Of a stretch of 64,000 nt of DNA, positions 33,752-42,451 are shown in pieces. Origin of the DNA: Streptomyces changanensis (GTDB taxonomy: Bacteria > Actinomycetota > Actinomycetes > Streptomycetales > Streptomycetaceae); NCBI RefSeq assembly GCF_024600715.1, contig NZ_CP102332.1, positions 2,046,001 to 2,110,000 on the forward strand. Direction: 5' to 3'. Positions within the stretch are counted from its first letter, which is position 1. Every line of letters starts with the position of its first letter. The position numbers were made by a program, and so were the translations under genes. A model generated the notes under the pieces. It saw nothing but the letters and a program-made list of their open reading frames with translations, was not told the DNA's origin and did not search any database.

Positions 33752-35263
33752 TTACACATCTTCCTGGCGGTCCAGGACGGCCGCGAGGGCCTGCTCGAAG
33801 CCGGACGCCTCGCCCGCGGCGCGGGTGGGGTCCTGCTGACGCACGTCGATGACGTGGCCGGTGAGTTCGGAGAGCAGGACGTCGAGGGAGGTGCGGGCGA
33901 CGGCCTCGGAGGAGAGCAGGGATCCGGCGGGCTCCTGGCCGAACGCCCGGGTGCGCATGGGCGTGGCGGTGCGCTCGGGATTGACGCAATTGACGCGGAT
34001 TCCGTCGGTGGCCCATTCGTCGGCGAGGGCCTGGGTGAGATTCACCATGGCGGCCTTGGTGGACGAATAGAGGCTGTACTCGGCGCGTCCGCGGGTGTAG
34101 CTGGAGGAGGTGTAGAGCAGGAGTTGCCCCCTCGTCTCCACCAGGTACTTGTAGGAAGCACGGGCAATCTGGACGGGTGCCAGGTAATTGACGTTCAGGG
34201 CTTCCTGAATGGTGTCGTTGTCGGTTTCCGCGAGCTTGCCGATGCGCAGGACGCCCGCCGTGTTGATGACGTAGTCGACGCGGCCGGTCTCGCGGTACGC
34301 GGTGGCCAGCGCGTCCTCGACGTGCTGCGGGTTCTCGACGTGGGTGCCGGTGGTGGAGCGGCCGAGGGCGTAGACCCGCGCGCCGTACCGTTCGGCGAGC
34401 GCGGCGATGTCGGCGCCGATGCCGTACGAGCCGCCGAACACGACGAGCGTGCGGCCGGAGAGCAGGGCGCGGTAGGCGTCCTCGTCGGCCTGGGCGGGGG
34501 CGGCGGTGGAGGCGAGCTGGAACAGCTTGTCGGCGATGAAGACGTCGACGGGCTGCGTCACCTTCATGTTGTACTCGTCGCCCGGGACGACGTGGATCGG
34601 CACGTCGGGGAGGTAGCGCAGGACGACGGAGCAGTCGTCGGTGGCCTGGAAGTTGGGGTCGCCGGCCGCGATCTCGTAGGCCCGGCGGATGGTGGACAGC
34701 TTGAACGCCTGCGGGGTCTGGCCGCGGCGCAGCCGCGAGCGGTCCGGGACGTCGGTGATGAACTCGCCGTCCTCGCCGTGCGTGCGCGTCACGATGATCG
34801 TGTCGGCGGACGGGATGGCGACGTCCACGGCCTGGTAGCGGTCGAGAGCGGCGACGCAGTCCTCGATCACCCGCTGTGACAGCAGGGGGCGGACGGCATC
34901 GTGGAAGAGGACGTTCAGGTCCTCGCCGTCCGCGAGGCCCTCGCCGAGGGCGCGGATGGCGCGCTCGGTGGTCTCGTTGCGCGTGGCGCCGCCCTCGATG
35001 ATCCGGGTGACCTTGGTCAGGCCGGCCTTGGTGACGATCTTCTCGATGTCGGGGACGAAGCCCGGCGCCATCAGCACGATCACGTCGTCAACGCTGTCCG
35101 CCTGCTCGAAGATCGAGAGGGTGTGCTCGATGACGGCCTTGCCCGCGATCTTCAGCAGCTGCTTCGGGATGGCGAGGCCCACCCGCTGGCCCGTGCCCCC
35201 GGCGAGGACGACGGCGGTGGTGCGGGTCTTGGCTTCACGAGGCGCGGACGGAGGCGCAGACAC
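33752..35263 (-). CDS. Bifunctional ribulose-5-phosphate reductase / CDP-ribitol pyrophosphorylase (Bcs1/Acs1 type)
   Basis: A 503-aa fusion. Residues about 15-250 are an IspD-type cytidylyltransferase (AVVLAGGTGQRVGLAIPKQ, VLFHDAVRPLLSQRV, RRGQTPQAFKLSTIRRAY). Residues about 268-490 are a short-chain dehydrogenase with GGSYGIG at 277-283 and the YxxxK pair Y399/K403 after the YTSSSYT serine loop. In Haemophilus Bcs1/Acs1 this combination makes CDP-ribitol from ribulose-5-P; in Firmicutes TarI and TarJ do it separately. The product would feed the TagF-like polymerase encoded downstream. GTG at 35263 has AAGGTAGG upstream. Part of the dehydrogenase half (about 33,960-34,260) uses more A/T-ending codons than its surroundings. 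Confidence 0.85.
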   Translation of the reverse strand: MSAPPSAPREAKTRTTAVVLAGGTGQRVGLAIPKQLLKIAGKAVIEHTLSIFEQADSVDDVIVLMAPGFVPDIEKIVTKAGLTKVTRIIEGGATRNETTERAIRALGEGLADGEDLNVLFHDAVRPLLSQRVIEDCVAALDRYQAVDVAIPSADTIIVTRTHGEDGEFITDVPDRSRLRRGQTPQAFKLSTIRRAYEIAAGDPNFQATDDCSVVLRYLPDVPIHVVPGDEYNMKVTQPVDVFIADKLFQLASTAAPAQADEDAYRALLSGRTLVVFGGSYGIGADIAALAERYGARVYALGRSTTGTHVENPQHVEDALATAYRETGRVDYVINTAGVLRIGKLAETDNDTIQEALNVNYLAPVQIARASYKYLVETRGQLLLYTSSSYTRGRAEYSLYSSTKAAMVNLTQALADEWATDGIRVNCVNPERTATPMRTRAFGQEPAGSLLSSEAVARTSLDVLLSELTGHVIDVRQQDPTRAAGEASGFEQALAAVLDRQEDV

Positions 35264-35553
35264 AGGGACGACCTACCTTGCTATGGCTCGGGGAACGGGC
35301 TGATGGTCGCACCCTCCGTGACCGTCTCGCAAGGCGGGACGGGCGGGGTCGACCCCTGCCGGCAACCGGTGGTTCACCGTGTGGCCAGCTGTGTTGGCGG
35401 GGTGGGAAAGCGCCCGGGTGGTGACGGACCGCACATGATCCGGCGGTTCGGGACGGCGTGTGGGCCCTTCGCGATCACGGTGTGTGGGCCCACCACACTC
35501 CTGGGGTGCCGGGGGGTGTCCATGGTCCGCCCCTCCCCTCTCCCGGTACGCGG

Positions 35554-37821
35554 TCACGCGCCGGTGACCGTGAGGTACAGGGCGTTGTGGCCGTCGTAGC
35601 GGAGGGTGAGCTCGGTCATGAGCTGGGGCCGGCGGCGTACGCGGCGGACGACGCGGCGCAGCAGGAGCAGCGGACGCCGCCGGTGCCGCCGGACCGGGCG
35701 GTACGTGAACACGTCGGCCTTGGCGACGACGTCGTCGAGCAGGCGGGCGACCTTCACCGGCGGCTCGCCGTCGGCGTACCGCAGCCACAGCGCCCAGGTG
35801 TCCTGGTCGCGGTGGCGGCGTGCGGCCGGCTCGTCCCACGGGAGGGTCACACGGAAGCGGTGCCCGGACCGCCAGGTGCCGGGGACGGCGAACTCCTCGT
35901 GGCTGTCGTAGCGGCGCAGGACGAGTTCGGGCCGCTCGGCGACCCGCCCGACGGGGCCGAGGAGCCGTCCGGTGACGGTGACGTGGTCGTCGGTGAGCGC
36001 GACGTCGCCCGCCTCCGCGTGCACGGCCCGCGCCCAGGCGCGCAGCTCCAGCAGGTGGCGGGGGGCGCGGCGGTACGGGACGAGGTGGCGCACCGGGTCA
36101 CCGGGGGCGAGGCGGTCGGCGGGGCGCAGCGCTCCGCGCTGGTCGACGGCGCGGGCGGTGAGGGGGGCGCGGACGCCGGTCGCCGGGTGTTCGGCGTGGC
36201 ACACCCAGTTGCCCTCGGCGAGGTCCTCGCCCGCGGGAACCGTGACCGTGCCGTCGGGCGCGAACGCCCAGGAGCGCTCCACGGGCGTACGGCCCTGCAG
36301 GACGGCGACCAGACGCAGGTCCTCGTACCGGGCGGCCGCGGCGGGCGGGGCGAGCAGGGTGACGGCGAGGGAACCGTCGGGCCGGACCACGCAGTCGGCG
36401 ACGGGCTCGAAGCCGTCGGGGGCAGGAGTGGCGGGAGGGGCGGGAGGGGCGGGGCTCGCGGGAGTGGCGGGGCTCGCGGGAGTGGCGGGGCTCGCGGGGG
36501 TGGCGGAGGTGTCCGGCGTGGTGTCCGTGGCGGCACCGGAGCCGGCGCCGTTCGGGACGCCGGACGCGACGGCGTCCGTCGTGGCGTTGGAGCCGGCACC
36601 GACCCCCTCGCCCGCCGCCCCGGCACCCGGCCCGTCACCGGCCGCGAGGTCCCGCCCGCCGGCCGCCCTGGCGCCGGTCCCCGCGCCGAGTTCGGCGAAC
36701 AGGTCGGCGTACCGCTCGGCGATGACCGACGGGTCGAAGCGGCGGGCGTTGTGTCGGGCCGCCTCGCCCATGCGCCGGCGCAGCGGCTCGTCGTCGATGA
36801 GCCGCAGCAGGGCGGCTGCCACCGCGTCGACGTCCCCGACCGGTACGAGCAGGCCGTCCTCGCCGTCGCGGATGATCTCGCGTGGTCCGTAGTCGCAGTC
36901 CGTGCTGACCATCGGGACGCCGCAGCGCATCGACTCGACCAGGGTCATGCCGAACGACTCGTGCCGCGAGGTGGAGACGGCGACCGCGCCCTTGACCCAC
37001 TCCGGTTCGATGGGCGAGCGCGGCCCCATGAGGAAGACGTGGTTGTGCAGGTCGAGCGCCTGGATGCGGCGCTGAAGCTTCTCCCGCTCGGTGCCCCAGC
37101 CGCAGATGCGCAGGGTCCACTCGGGGTGGACGGCGGCGACCTTCGCGAACGCCTCCACGAGCACCTCGTACTGCTTCTCCCGGGAGAGGCGCCCGGCGGC
37201 GACGACGGTGGTGCCCGACTGGTCGGAGGGCGCGACCATCGGTTCGGGCACGCTGTTCGGTATGCACAGGACCCGCGTGTCCGGCAGGCTCATCCGCTCC
37301 CGCCACACCGCGGCGTCGCCCTCGGAGACGGTCACGAACGCGTCGAGGGCCTGAAGGTGGGGCCGCATCTCGTCGCGCAGCGCCTGCTTGTGGTGGTTGT
37401 GCGTCATGTGCTCCTGACCGATGAGCACGGCGCCGCGCGGGGCGAACCGGGCGACGTACGCGACGAGGCCCGGGCGGGTGCCGATCACGACGTCGGCGTC
37501 GGAGCAGGCGTAGTGGGCGCGGACCCGCTCGTCGGTGAGCCGGCCGTACTCCTTGTACCGCGCTTCGTTACGGGGGAAGGACGTGGACGGCGCCAGGAGG
37601 TCCGGATGCTCCTTCTCGTTCGTCGGCGAGGAGGGGCGGGTGTCGATCAGGGGGACCACGGTGATGCGCGGGTCGATGGTGAAGAGCGGGATGTCGCGGT
37701 GCCGGAAGACGGAGACGATCTCGACCTCGTGCCGGTCCGCGAGCTCCTCCGCGAGGTTGAGCGTGGTGCGGATGGTGCCGCCTATCCCGTAGACGGTGTG
37801 AATGAGGAAAGAGATCTTCAC
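35554..37821 (-). CDS. GT4 glycosyltransferase with a C-terminal accessory domain
   Basis: A 755-aa protein. Residues about 1-400 form a GT-B, family GT4 enzyme: KISFLIHTVYGIGGTIRTTL, VVIGTRPGLVAYVARFAPRG, VVAAGRLSREKQYEVLVEAF, and the donor-binding STSRHESFGMTLVESMRCGV with the E-x7-E pattern. About 430-520 is an Ala/Thr/Pro/Ser linker with ASPATP repeats. About 520-755 looks like beta-sandwich material (GSLAVTLLAPPAAA, TVTVPAGEDLAEGNW, HRFRVTLPWDEP). Such C-terminal modules occur on wall teichoic acid glycosyltransferases. GTG at 37821 lies at the end of a 336-nt gap holding obg terminators. It probably glycosylates the ribitol-phosphate polymer; the donor is unknown. Confidence 0.75.
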   Translation of the reverse strand: MKISFLIHTVYGIGGTIRTTLNLAEELADRHEVEIVSVFRHRDIPLFTIDPRITVVPLIDTRPSSPTNEKEHPDLLAPSTSFPRNEARYKEYGRLTDERVRAHYACSDADVVIGTRPGLVAYVARFAPRGAVLIGQEHMTHNHHKQALRDEMRPHLQALDAFVTVSEGDAAVWRERMSLPDTRVLCIPNSVPEPMVAPSDQSGTTVVAAGRLSREKQYEVLVEAFAKVAAVHPEWTLRICGWGTEREKLQRRIQALDLHNHVFLMGPRSPIEPEWVKGAVAVSTSRHESFGMTLVESMRCGVPMVSTDCDYGPREIIRDGEDGLLVPVGDVDAVAAALLRLIDDEPLRRRMGEAARHNARRFDPSVIAERYADLFAELGAGTGARAAGGRDLAAGDGPGAGAAGEGVGAGSNATTDAVASGVPNGAGSGAATDTTPDTSATPASPATPASPATPASPAPPAPPATPAPDGFEPVADCVVRPDGSLAVTLLAPPAAAARYEDLRLVAVLQGRTPVERSWAFAPDGTVTVPAGEDLAEGNWVCHAEHPATGVRAPLTARAVDQRGALRPADRLAPGDPVRHLVPYRRAPRHLLELRAWARAVHAEAGDVALTDDHVTVTGRLLGPVGRVAERPELVLRRYDSHEEFAVPGTWRSGHRFRVTLPWDEPAARRHRDQDTWALWLRYADGEPPVKVARLLDDVVAKADVFTYRPVRRHRRRPLLLLRRVVRRVRRRPQLMTELTLRYDGHNALYLTVTGA

Positions 37822-37992
37822 CGGTGCCCCATGTGTGTACGAAGGGGGCGCTGCGAGGCCGCCCCGAAAGCTAGACGGCGACGGAAACCGAAAGGTTGTG
37901 CAGGTCGGGCCCATTTTCCGCCCTCCCCCGCGACGGCGCCCGACGAACCCGCCGTACCCGTCACGCCCGCCCGCCGCCCCGCGCACGACGGC

Positions 37993-38022
37993 GGGCGGGG
38001 CCGCCGTGTGGCGGCCCCGCCC
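37993..38022 (-). terminator. Terminator of the rplU-rpmA-obg transcript (distal hairpin)
   Basis: Perfect 13-bp stem GGGCGGGGCCGCC/GGCGGCCCCGCCC with a GTGT loop, extended by an outer GAC/GTC pair across a bulge. It follows the proximal hairpin at 38117-38140 after obg. Confidence 0.7.
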
Positions 38023-38116
38023 GTCTTCCGTACGTTACGACGACGAACGCCGACTACGAGCCACGAGCCACCACTGCCGCCACCCGCCACGGGCGGCCCT
38101 GCGGCTCCGGCGGCGA

Positions 38117-38140
38117 CCCGTGACGCACCTCCGTCACGGG
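38117..38140 (-). terminator. Terminator of obg (proximal hairpin)
   Basis: Perfect 9-bp stem CCCGTGACG/CGTCACGGG with a 6-nt loop, 18 nt after the obg stop codon. Confidence 0.6.
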
Positions 38141-38157
38141 CAGGCCCGCCCCGTCCG

Positions 38158-39594
38158 TCAGAACGGGTCGAACTCGTCGTACTCGCGCTCGGCCTCGTCG
38201 TGCTCCGCCTGGCGGTCCTTGCGGCGCTGGGCGGCGGGGCGCGGGGCCTCCAGGCGGTGGTCCTCGCCGCGGCGGCCGAGCATCTCGGCGCCGGCCATCA
38301 TGGTCGGCTCCCAGTCGAAGACGACCGCGTTCTCCTCGGGGCCGATGGCGACGCCGTCGCCCGCGCGGGCCCCGGCCTTCATCAGCTGGTCCTCGACACC
38401 GAGGCGGTTGAGGCGGTCGGCGAGGTAGCCGACGGCCTCGTCGTTGTTGAAGTCGGTCTGGCGCACCCAGCGCTCCGGCTTCTCGCCGCGGACCCGGTAC
38501 AGACCGTCCTCCTCGCGGGTGACGGTGAAGCCGCTGTCGTCGACGGCCTTCGGGCGGATGACGATGCGGGTCGCCTCCTCCTTCGGCTTGGCGGCGCGCG
38601 CCGTGCCGACGATCTCGGCGAGCGCGAACGACAGCTCCTTGAGGCCCATGTGCGCGACGGCCGACACCTCGAAGACGCGGTAGCCGCGTGCCTCCAGGTC
38701 CGGGCGGATCATGTCGGCGAGGTCCTTGCCGTCCGGGATGTCGACCTTGTTGAGGACGACGATGCGCGGCCGGTCGTCGAGACCGCCGTACTGCCGCAGC
38801 TCCTCCTCGATGACGTCGAGGTCGGAGACCGGGTCGCGGTCCGACTCCAGCGTCGCCGTGTCGAGGACGTGCACGAGGACGCTGCAGCGCTCGACGTGGC
38901 GCAGGAACTCCAGGCCGAGGCCCTTGCCCTGGCTGGCGCCGGGGATGAGGCCGGGCACGTCGGCGATGGTGTAGACGGTGGAGCCGGCGGTGACGACGCC
39001 GAGGTTCGGCACCAGGGTGGTGAACGGGTAGTCCGCGATCTTCGGCTTCGCCGCGGAGAGCACGGAGATCAGCGAGGACTTGCCGGCGCTCGGGTAGCCG
39101 ACGAGTGCGACGTCGGCGACGGTCTTCAGCTCCAGGACGATGTCCTGGAGGTCACCGGGCTCGCCGAGCAGCGCGAAGCCGGGGGCCTTGCGGCGCGCGG
39201 AGGCAAGCGCCGCGTTGCCGAGGCCACCGCGGCCGCCCTGGGCGGCGACGAACCGGGTGCCGTGGCCGACCAGGTCCGCGAGGACCTCGCCGTCGCGGTC
39301 CAGGACGACCGTGCCGTCGGGTACGGGCAGGACCAGGTCCTGACCGTCCTTGCCGGAGCGGTTGCCGCCCTCGCCGGGCTTGCCGTTGGTCGCCTTGCGG
39401 TGGGGCGAGTGGTGGTAGTCGAGCAGCGTGGTCACGGACTGGTCGACGACGAGGATGACGTCGCCGCCCCGCCCGCCGTTGCCGCCGTCGGGGCCGCCGA
39501 GCGGCTTGAACTTCTCCCGGTGAACGGAGGCACAGCCGTGGCCTCCGCTACCCGCGGCGACGTGCAGCTCGACGCGGTCCACGAAGGTGGTCAT
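38158..39594 (-). CDS. obgE: GTPase ObgE/CgtA
   Basis: A 478-aa Obg GTPase. The glycine-rich Obg fold is at the N-terminus ([35 protein letters not shown]). The G domain has [28 protein letters not shown] and [13 protein letters not shown], followed by an OCT domain with [20 protein letters not shown] and an acidic/basic tail. Obg associates with the 50S subunit and, in Streptomyces, influences aerial mycelium formation. ATG at 39594 has GGAGG about 9 nt upstream. It is the last gene of the rplU-rpmA-obg group, after a hairpin at 39665-39698 that may lower its expression relative to the ribosomal genes. Confidence 0.97.
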   Translation of the reverse strand: MTTFVDRVELHVAAGSGGHGCASVHREKFKPLGGPDGGNGGRGGDVILVVDQSVTTLLDYHHSPHRKATNGKPGEGGNRSGKDGQDLVLPVPDGTVVLDRDGEVLADLVGHGTRFVAAQGGRGGLGNAALASARRKAPGFALLGEPGDLQDIVLELKTVADVALVGYPSAGKSSLISVLSAAKPKIADYPFTTLVPNLGVVTAGSTVYTIADVPGLIPGASQGKGLGLEFLRHVERCSVLVHVLDTATLESDRDPVSDLDVIEEELRQYGGLDDRPRIVVLNKVDIPDGKDLADMIRPDLEARGYRVFEVSAVAHMGLKELSFALAEIVGTARAAKPKEEATRIVIRPKAVDDSGFTVTREEDGLYRVRGEKPERWVRQTDFNNDEAVGYLADRLNRLGVEDQLMKAGARAGDGVAIGPEENAVVFDWEPTMMAGAEMLGRRGEDHRLEAPRPAAQRRKDRQAEHDEAEREYDEFDPF

Positions 39595-39664
39595 GGTGGG
39601 GGTGCCTCCAGCAGTGCGGAAAGAACGTACGTGTGTCTCAGCAGTAACAAGCGAAAGGCGGACC

Positions 39665-39698
39665 CTCTTCCCGCACGGCCTACACCGTGCGGGAAGAG
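39665..39698 (-). terminator. Intercistronic terminator/attenuator between rpmA and obg
   Basis: Perfect 14-bp stem CTCTTCCCGCACGG/CCGTGCGGGAAGAG with a 6-nt loop. On the minus strand it is followed by CCGCCTTTCGCTTGTT, which is T-enriched. It would end most transcripts after rpmA and leave obg at a lower level or on its own promoter. Confidence 0.75.
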
Positions 39699-39723
39699 AG
39701 GCCCGCCCTCACGAAGCGTCCGG

Positions 39724-39978
39724 TCAGGCGACCGGGACGATGTTCACGACCTTGCGGCCACGGAAGGTGCCGAACTGCACCGAACCGGCCTGCAGCGCGA
39801 ACAGCGTGTCGTCGCCGCCACGGCCGACGCCCGCACCGGGGTGGAAGTGCGTGCCACGCTGGCGGACCAGGATCTCACCGGCGTTGACGACCTGACCGCC
39901 GAAGCGCTTCACGCCGAGCCGCTGAGCGTTGGAGTCGCGACCGTTCCGGGTGGACGATGCGCCCTTCTTGTGTGCCAT
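39724..39978 (-). CDS. rpmA: 50S ribosomal protein L27
   Basis: An 84-aa protein: [40 protein letters not shown] and [21 protein letters not shown]27 sits near the peptidyl-transferase centre. It has the mature-type N-terminus MAHKKG without the cleaved extension found in Firmicutes. ATG at 39978 has GAGGAG 4 nt upstream. It lies 14 nt after rplU in the same transcript. Confidence 0.98.
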   Translation of the reverse strand: MAHKKGASSTRNGRDSNAQRLGVKRFGGQVVNAGEILVRQRGTHFHPGAGVGRGGDDTLFALQAGSVQFGTFRGRKVVNIVPVA

Positions 39979-39992
39979 GTCTCCTCAGTCCC

Positions 39993-40313
39993 TTACTTCG
40001 CGGCCGTCGGGATCGCCGTGACCTTGATCGCCGTGTACTGCTGGCGGTGGCCCTGGCGACGGCGGTAGCCGGTCTTGTTCTTGTAGCGCAGGATGTCGAT
40101 CTTGGCGCCCTTGTGGTGGTCCACGACCTCGGCCTCGACCTTGATGCCGGCCAGGACCCACGGGTCGCTGGTCACGGAGTCGCCGTCGACAACGAGCAGG
40201 GTCGAGAGCTCGACCGTGTCGCCAACCTTGGCAGTGGAAATCTTGTCAACCTCAACGATGTCGCCGACAGCAACCTTGTGCTGGCGACCACCGCTGCGCA
40301 CGATGGCGTACAC
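39993..40313 (-). CDS. rplU: 50S ribosomal protein L21
   Basis: A 106-aa protein beginning [20 protein letters not shown], with [20 protein letters not shown] and the C-terminal [19 protein letters not shown], as expected for L21, which binds 23S rRNA. GTG at 40313 has GGAGAG 4 nt upstream. It is the first gene of the rplU-rpmA-obg group; a good promoter lies about 150 nt upstream, leaving an untranslated leader long enough for autoregulation by L21 (possible, not demonstrated). Confidence 0.98.
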   Translation of the reverse strand: MYAIVRSGGRQHKVAVGDIVEVDKISTAKVGDTVELSTLLVVDGDSVTSDPWVLAGIKVEAEVVDHHKGAKIDILRYKNKTGYRRRQGHRQQYTAIKVTAIPTAAK

Positions 40314-40469
40314 GGATCTCTCCTCGCTCGTTACGGAAACCCCTGACGCCAGCCGTCCGCACGGGCCGGGGCCCGCGACTGAACCGGATGGTTGGAACGG
40401 CCTCTCCCGACCGGAGCAGGGAGGGAAGGTGCTCAGGAGCTGGCGCGCATGGAAACACGCCGACGGTCA

Positions 40470-40498
40470 AGACTACGATCCGTCCCCGCCCGGGTCAA
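40470..40498 (-). promoter_or_regulatory. Housekeeping promoter of rplU-rpmA-obg
   Basis: On the minus strand TTGACC (40498-40493), exactly 17 nt, then TAGTCT (40475-40470): close to the Streptomyces HrdB consensus TTGACN / TAGRAT. Transcription should start near 40463, giving a leader of about 150 nt. Confidence 0.8.
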
Positions 40499-40798
40499 AC
40501 CGGCCATGGCGTCCCGGGTCCCGGCCGGCGGTGCCGGACACGGCCTCCCCCGGCGGCCGCGTCCCGGCACGGTCGCGGCCGGCACCTGCCGTGGAGCGGC
40601 CCCCATATAGGGGTGCGGGACCCTCACGCGCCCCCGCACCGCCCGCACCCCGGCACCCCCCTGCACCCCGGCACTCCCCTGCGTCCCCCGGCCGCACCGT
40701 CGCCCGGCCGCCGCCCCCGTCCTCCGGGCGACGCCGTATGCTTCCTGGATCCGCACGGCCCTCCGACCCGCCGGCGGGGATCCCGAGGTGAAGGTGCA

Positions 40799-41560
40799 GT
40801 GAACATCAACGAGCGGCGGGCTCGGGGCTCCGCGGAATCGGTCCTCGTGATCATCCCGACCTACAACGAGGCCGACAACGTCGAGGCGATCGTCTCCCGC
40901 GTACGGTCCGCCGTCCCCGCGGCCCACGTCCTGGTCGCCGACGACAACAGCCCCGACGGCACCGGCAAGATCGCGGACGAACTGGCCGGCTCCGACGAAC
41001 ACGTGCACGTCCTGCACCGCCGGGGCAAGGAGGGGCTGGGCGCCGCCTACCTCGCCGGCTTCGCTTGGGGCATCGAGCGGGGCTACGACGTCCTGGTCGA
41101 GATGGACGCCGACGGCTCCCACCAGCCCGAGCAACTGCCCCGGCTGCTGACCGCCCTCGACGGCGCGGACCTCGTGCTCGGCTCGCGCTGGGTGCCGGGC
41201 GGCCGGGTCGTGAACTGGCCCAGGTCGCGCGAGGTCCTGTCCCGCGGCGGCAGCCTCTACTCCCGCACCCTGCTCGGCGTGCCGATCAAGGACGTCACCG
41301 GCGGCTACCGGGCGTTTCGACGCGAGACGCTGGAGGGACTGGGCATGGAGCAGGTCGCCTCCCAGGGGTACTGCTTCCAGGTCGACCTGGCGTGGCGCAC
41401 GGTGAAGGCCGGCTTCCGGGTCGTCGAGGTGCCCATCACCTTCGTCGAGCGGGAGCGGGGCGACAGCAAGATGAGCCGCTCCATCGTCGTCGAGGCCCTG
41501 TGGCGGGTCACCGCGTGGGGCGTCGGGCACCGCCTGAGCGGGCTCACCCGACGGCGCTGA
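40799..41560 (+). CDS. Polyprenol monophosphomannose synthase (DPM1-like GT2)
   Basis: A 253-aa cytoplasmic GT2 enzyme: [56 protein letters not shown] (DxD), [16 protein letters not shown] and [16 protein letters not shown], ending in [16 protein letters not shown]. This is the dolichol/polyprenol-phosphate mannose synthase pattern; it makes polyprenyl-P-mannose from GDP-mannose. It lacks the C-terminal membrane domain found in some actinobacterial Ppm1 enzymes. GTG at 40799 has AAGG 5 nt upstream; TATGCT at 40737-40742 may be its -10. The product could serve the GT87 mannosyltransferase at 17656. Confidence 0.88.
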   Translation: MNINERRARGSAESVLVIIPTYNEADNVEAIVSRVRSAVPAAHVLVADDNSPDGTGKIADELAGSDEHVHVLHRRGKEGLGAAYLAGFAWGIERGYDVLVEMDADGSHQPEQLPRLLTALDGADLVLGSRWVPGGRVVNWPRSREVLSRGGSLYSRTLLGVPIKDVTGGYRAFRRETLEGLGMEQVASQGYCFQVDLAWRTVKAGFRVVEVPITFVERERGDSKMSRSIVVEALWRVTAWGVGHRLSGLTRRR

Positions 41561-41707
41561 GCCCCACCGTCCCCGCTCCGGCCCCGCGTTGCCCTCCCTC
41601 GCCGTACGGTCGCGCAGGCACCGCCCCGCCGCACGGAGCGCGCGCGGGGCTCCGCGTATGCTCGGCGGTCGAAGAGACTTCCGCCGTCCCCCGAAAGAGA
41701 CAGCAGA

Positions 41708-42310
41708 GTGAACTACAGGGTCCAGCCCACCGCCCAGGTCGACGAGACCGCCGAGATCGGGGCCGGGAGCAGCGTCTGGGAACTCGCGCAGATCCGTGAG
41801 AACGCCCGGCTCGGGGAAGGCTGCGTGGTCGGCCGCGGCGCGTACGTCGGTACGGGCGTGCGGATCGGTGACAACGTCAAGCTGCAGAACTACGCGCTGG
41901 TCTACGAGCCGGCCGAGCTGGGTGACGGGGTGTTCGTCGGCCCCGCCGTGGTGCTGACCAACGACCACAACCCCCGCTCCGTCGACCCCGAGGGCAAGCA
42001 GAAGCGGGGCGGCGACTGGGAGGCCGTGGGCGTGAAGGTCGCCGAGGGCGCCTCGCTCGGGGCCCGTTCGGTGTGTGTCGCGCCGGTGCGCGTCGGTCGC
42101 TGGGCGATGGTCGCCGCGGGTGCCGTCGTCACGCGCGACGTTCCGGACTTCGGGCTCGTCGTGGGTGTGCCGGCGAAGCGGATCGGGTGGGTCGGCCGGG
42201 CCGGTGTGCGGCTGGTCGAGCGGGCCGGTGAAGCGGGCGTCTGGGAGTGCCCGCAGACCGGCGCCGTGTACGTGGAAGAGGACGGCGTCCTCTCCGAGCG
42301 CGAGGGCTGA
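41708..42310 (+). CDS. WbpD-like UDP-amino-uronate N-acetyltransferase (left-handed beta-helix)
   Basis: A 200-aa hexapeptide-repeat acyltransferase: VDETAEIGAGSSVWELAQIR, GEGCVVGRGAYVGTGVRIGD, KLQNYALVYEPAELGDGVFV, GPAVVLTNDHNPRSVDPEGK and VAAGAVVTRDVPDFGLVVGV. The NDHNPR stretch and the 'WELAQIRENARLGE' opening are typical of WbpD/WlbB enzymes, which acetylate UDP-GlcNAc(3NH2)A at N3 using acetyl-CoA. The C-terminal 40 residues (VWECPQTGAVYVEEDGVL) also match this subfamily. GTG at 41708 has only a weak AGAGA upstream; TATGCT at 41657-41662 may be the -10. It complements the WbpA/B/E-like operon at 52-57 kb. Confidence 0.82.
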   Translation: MNYRVQPTAQVDETAEIGAGSSVWELAQIRENARLGEGCVVGRGAYVGTGVRIGDNVKLQNYALVYEPAELGDGVFVGPAVVLTNDHNPRSVDPEGKQKRGGDWEAVGVKVAEGASLGARSVCVAPVRVGRWAMVAAGAVVTRDVPDFGLVVGVPAKRIGWVGRAGVRLVERAGEAGVWECPQTGAVYVEEDGVLSEREG

Positions 42311-42451
42311 CGGCGCCCCGGCCGCGTGCCGGGAGGGGGCACCGCCTTCGGTAGGGTGGTGCCGCCGCGCTGTATCTCCGTATCGAACCCCGTGATGACG
42401 CTTCCGCCGCACGGGTGCGCGGCGTGCAGGTGAAAGGGCGAAGGGATCCAG

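Noticed and set aside
35480..35505. Operator at the repeated GTGTGGGCCC sequence upstream of the CDP-ribitol synthase
   Set aside because: The dyad is imperfect and lies near the end of the GT4 gene, where it is more simply read as a terminator-like hairpin.
35458..40068. A 1536-codon open frame on the + strand across the GT4, obg, rpmA and rplU genes
   Set aside because: It is antisense to four genes with clear family motifs and encodes low-complexity Ala/Arg/Asp/Val-rich peptide with no domain. High GC content suppresses stop codons on the opposite strand.
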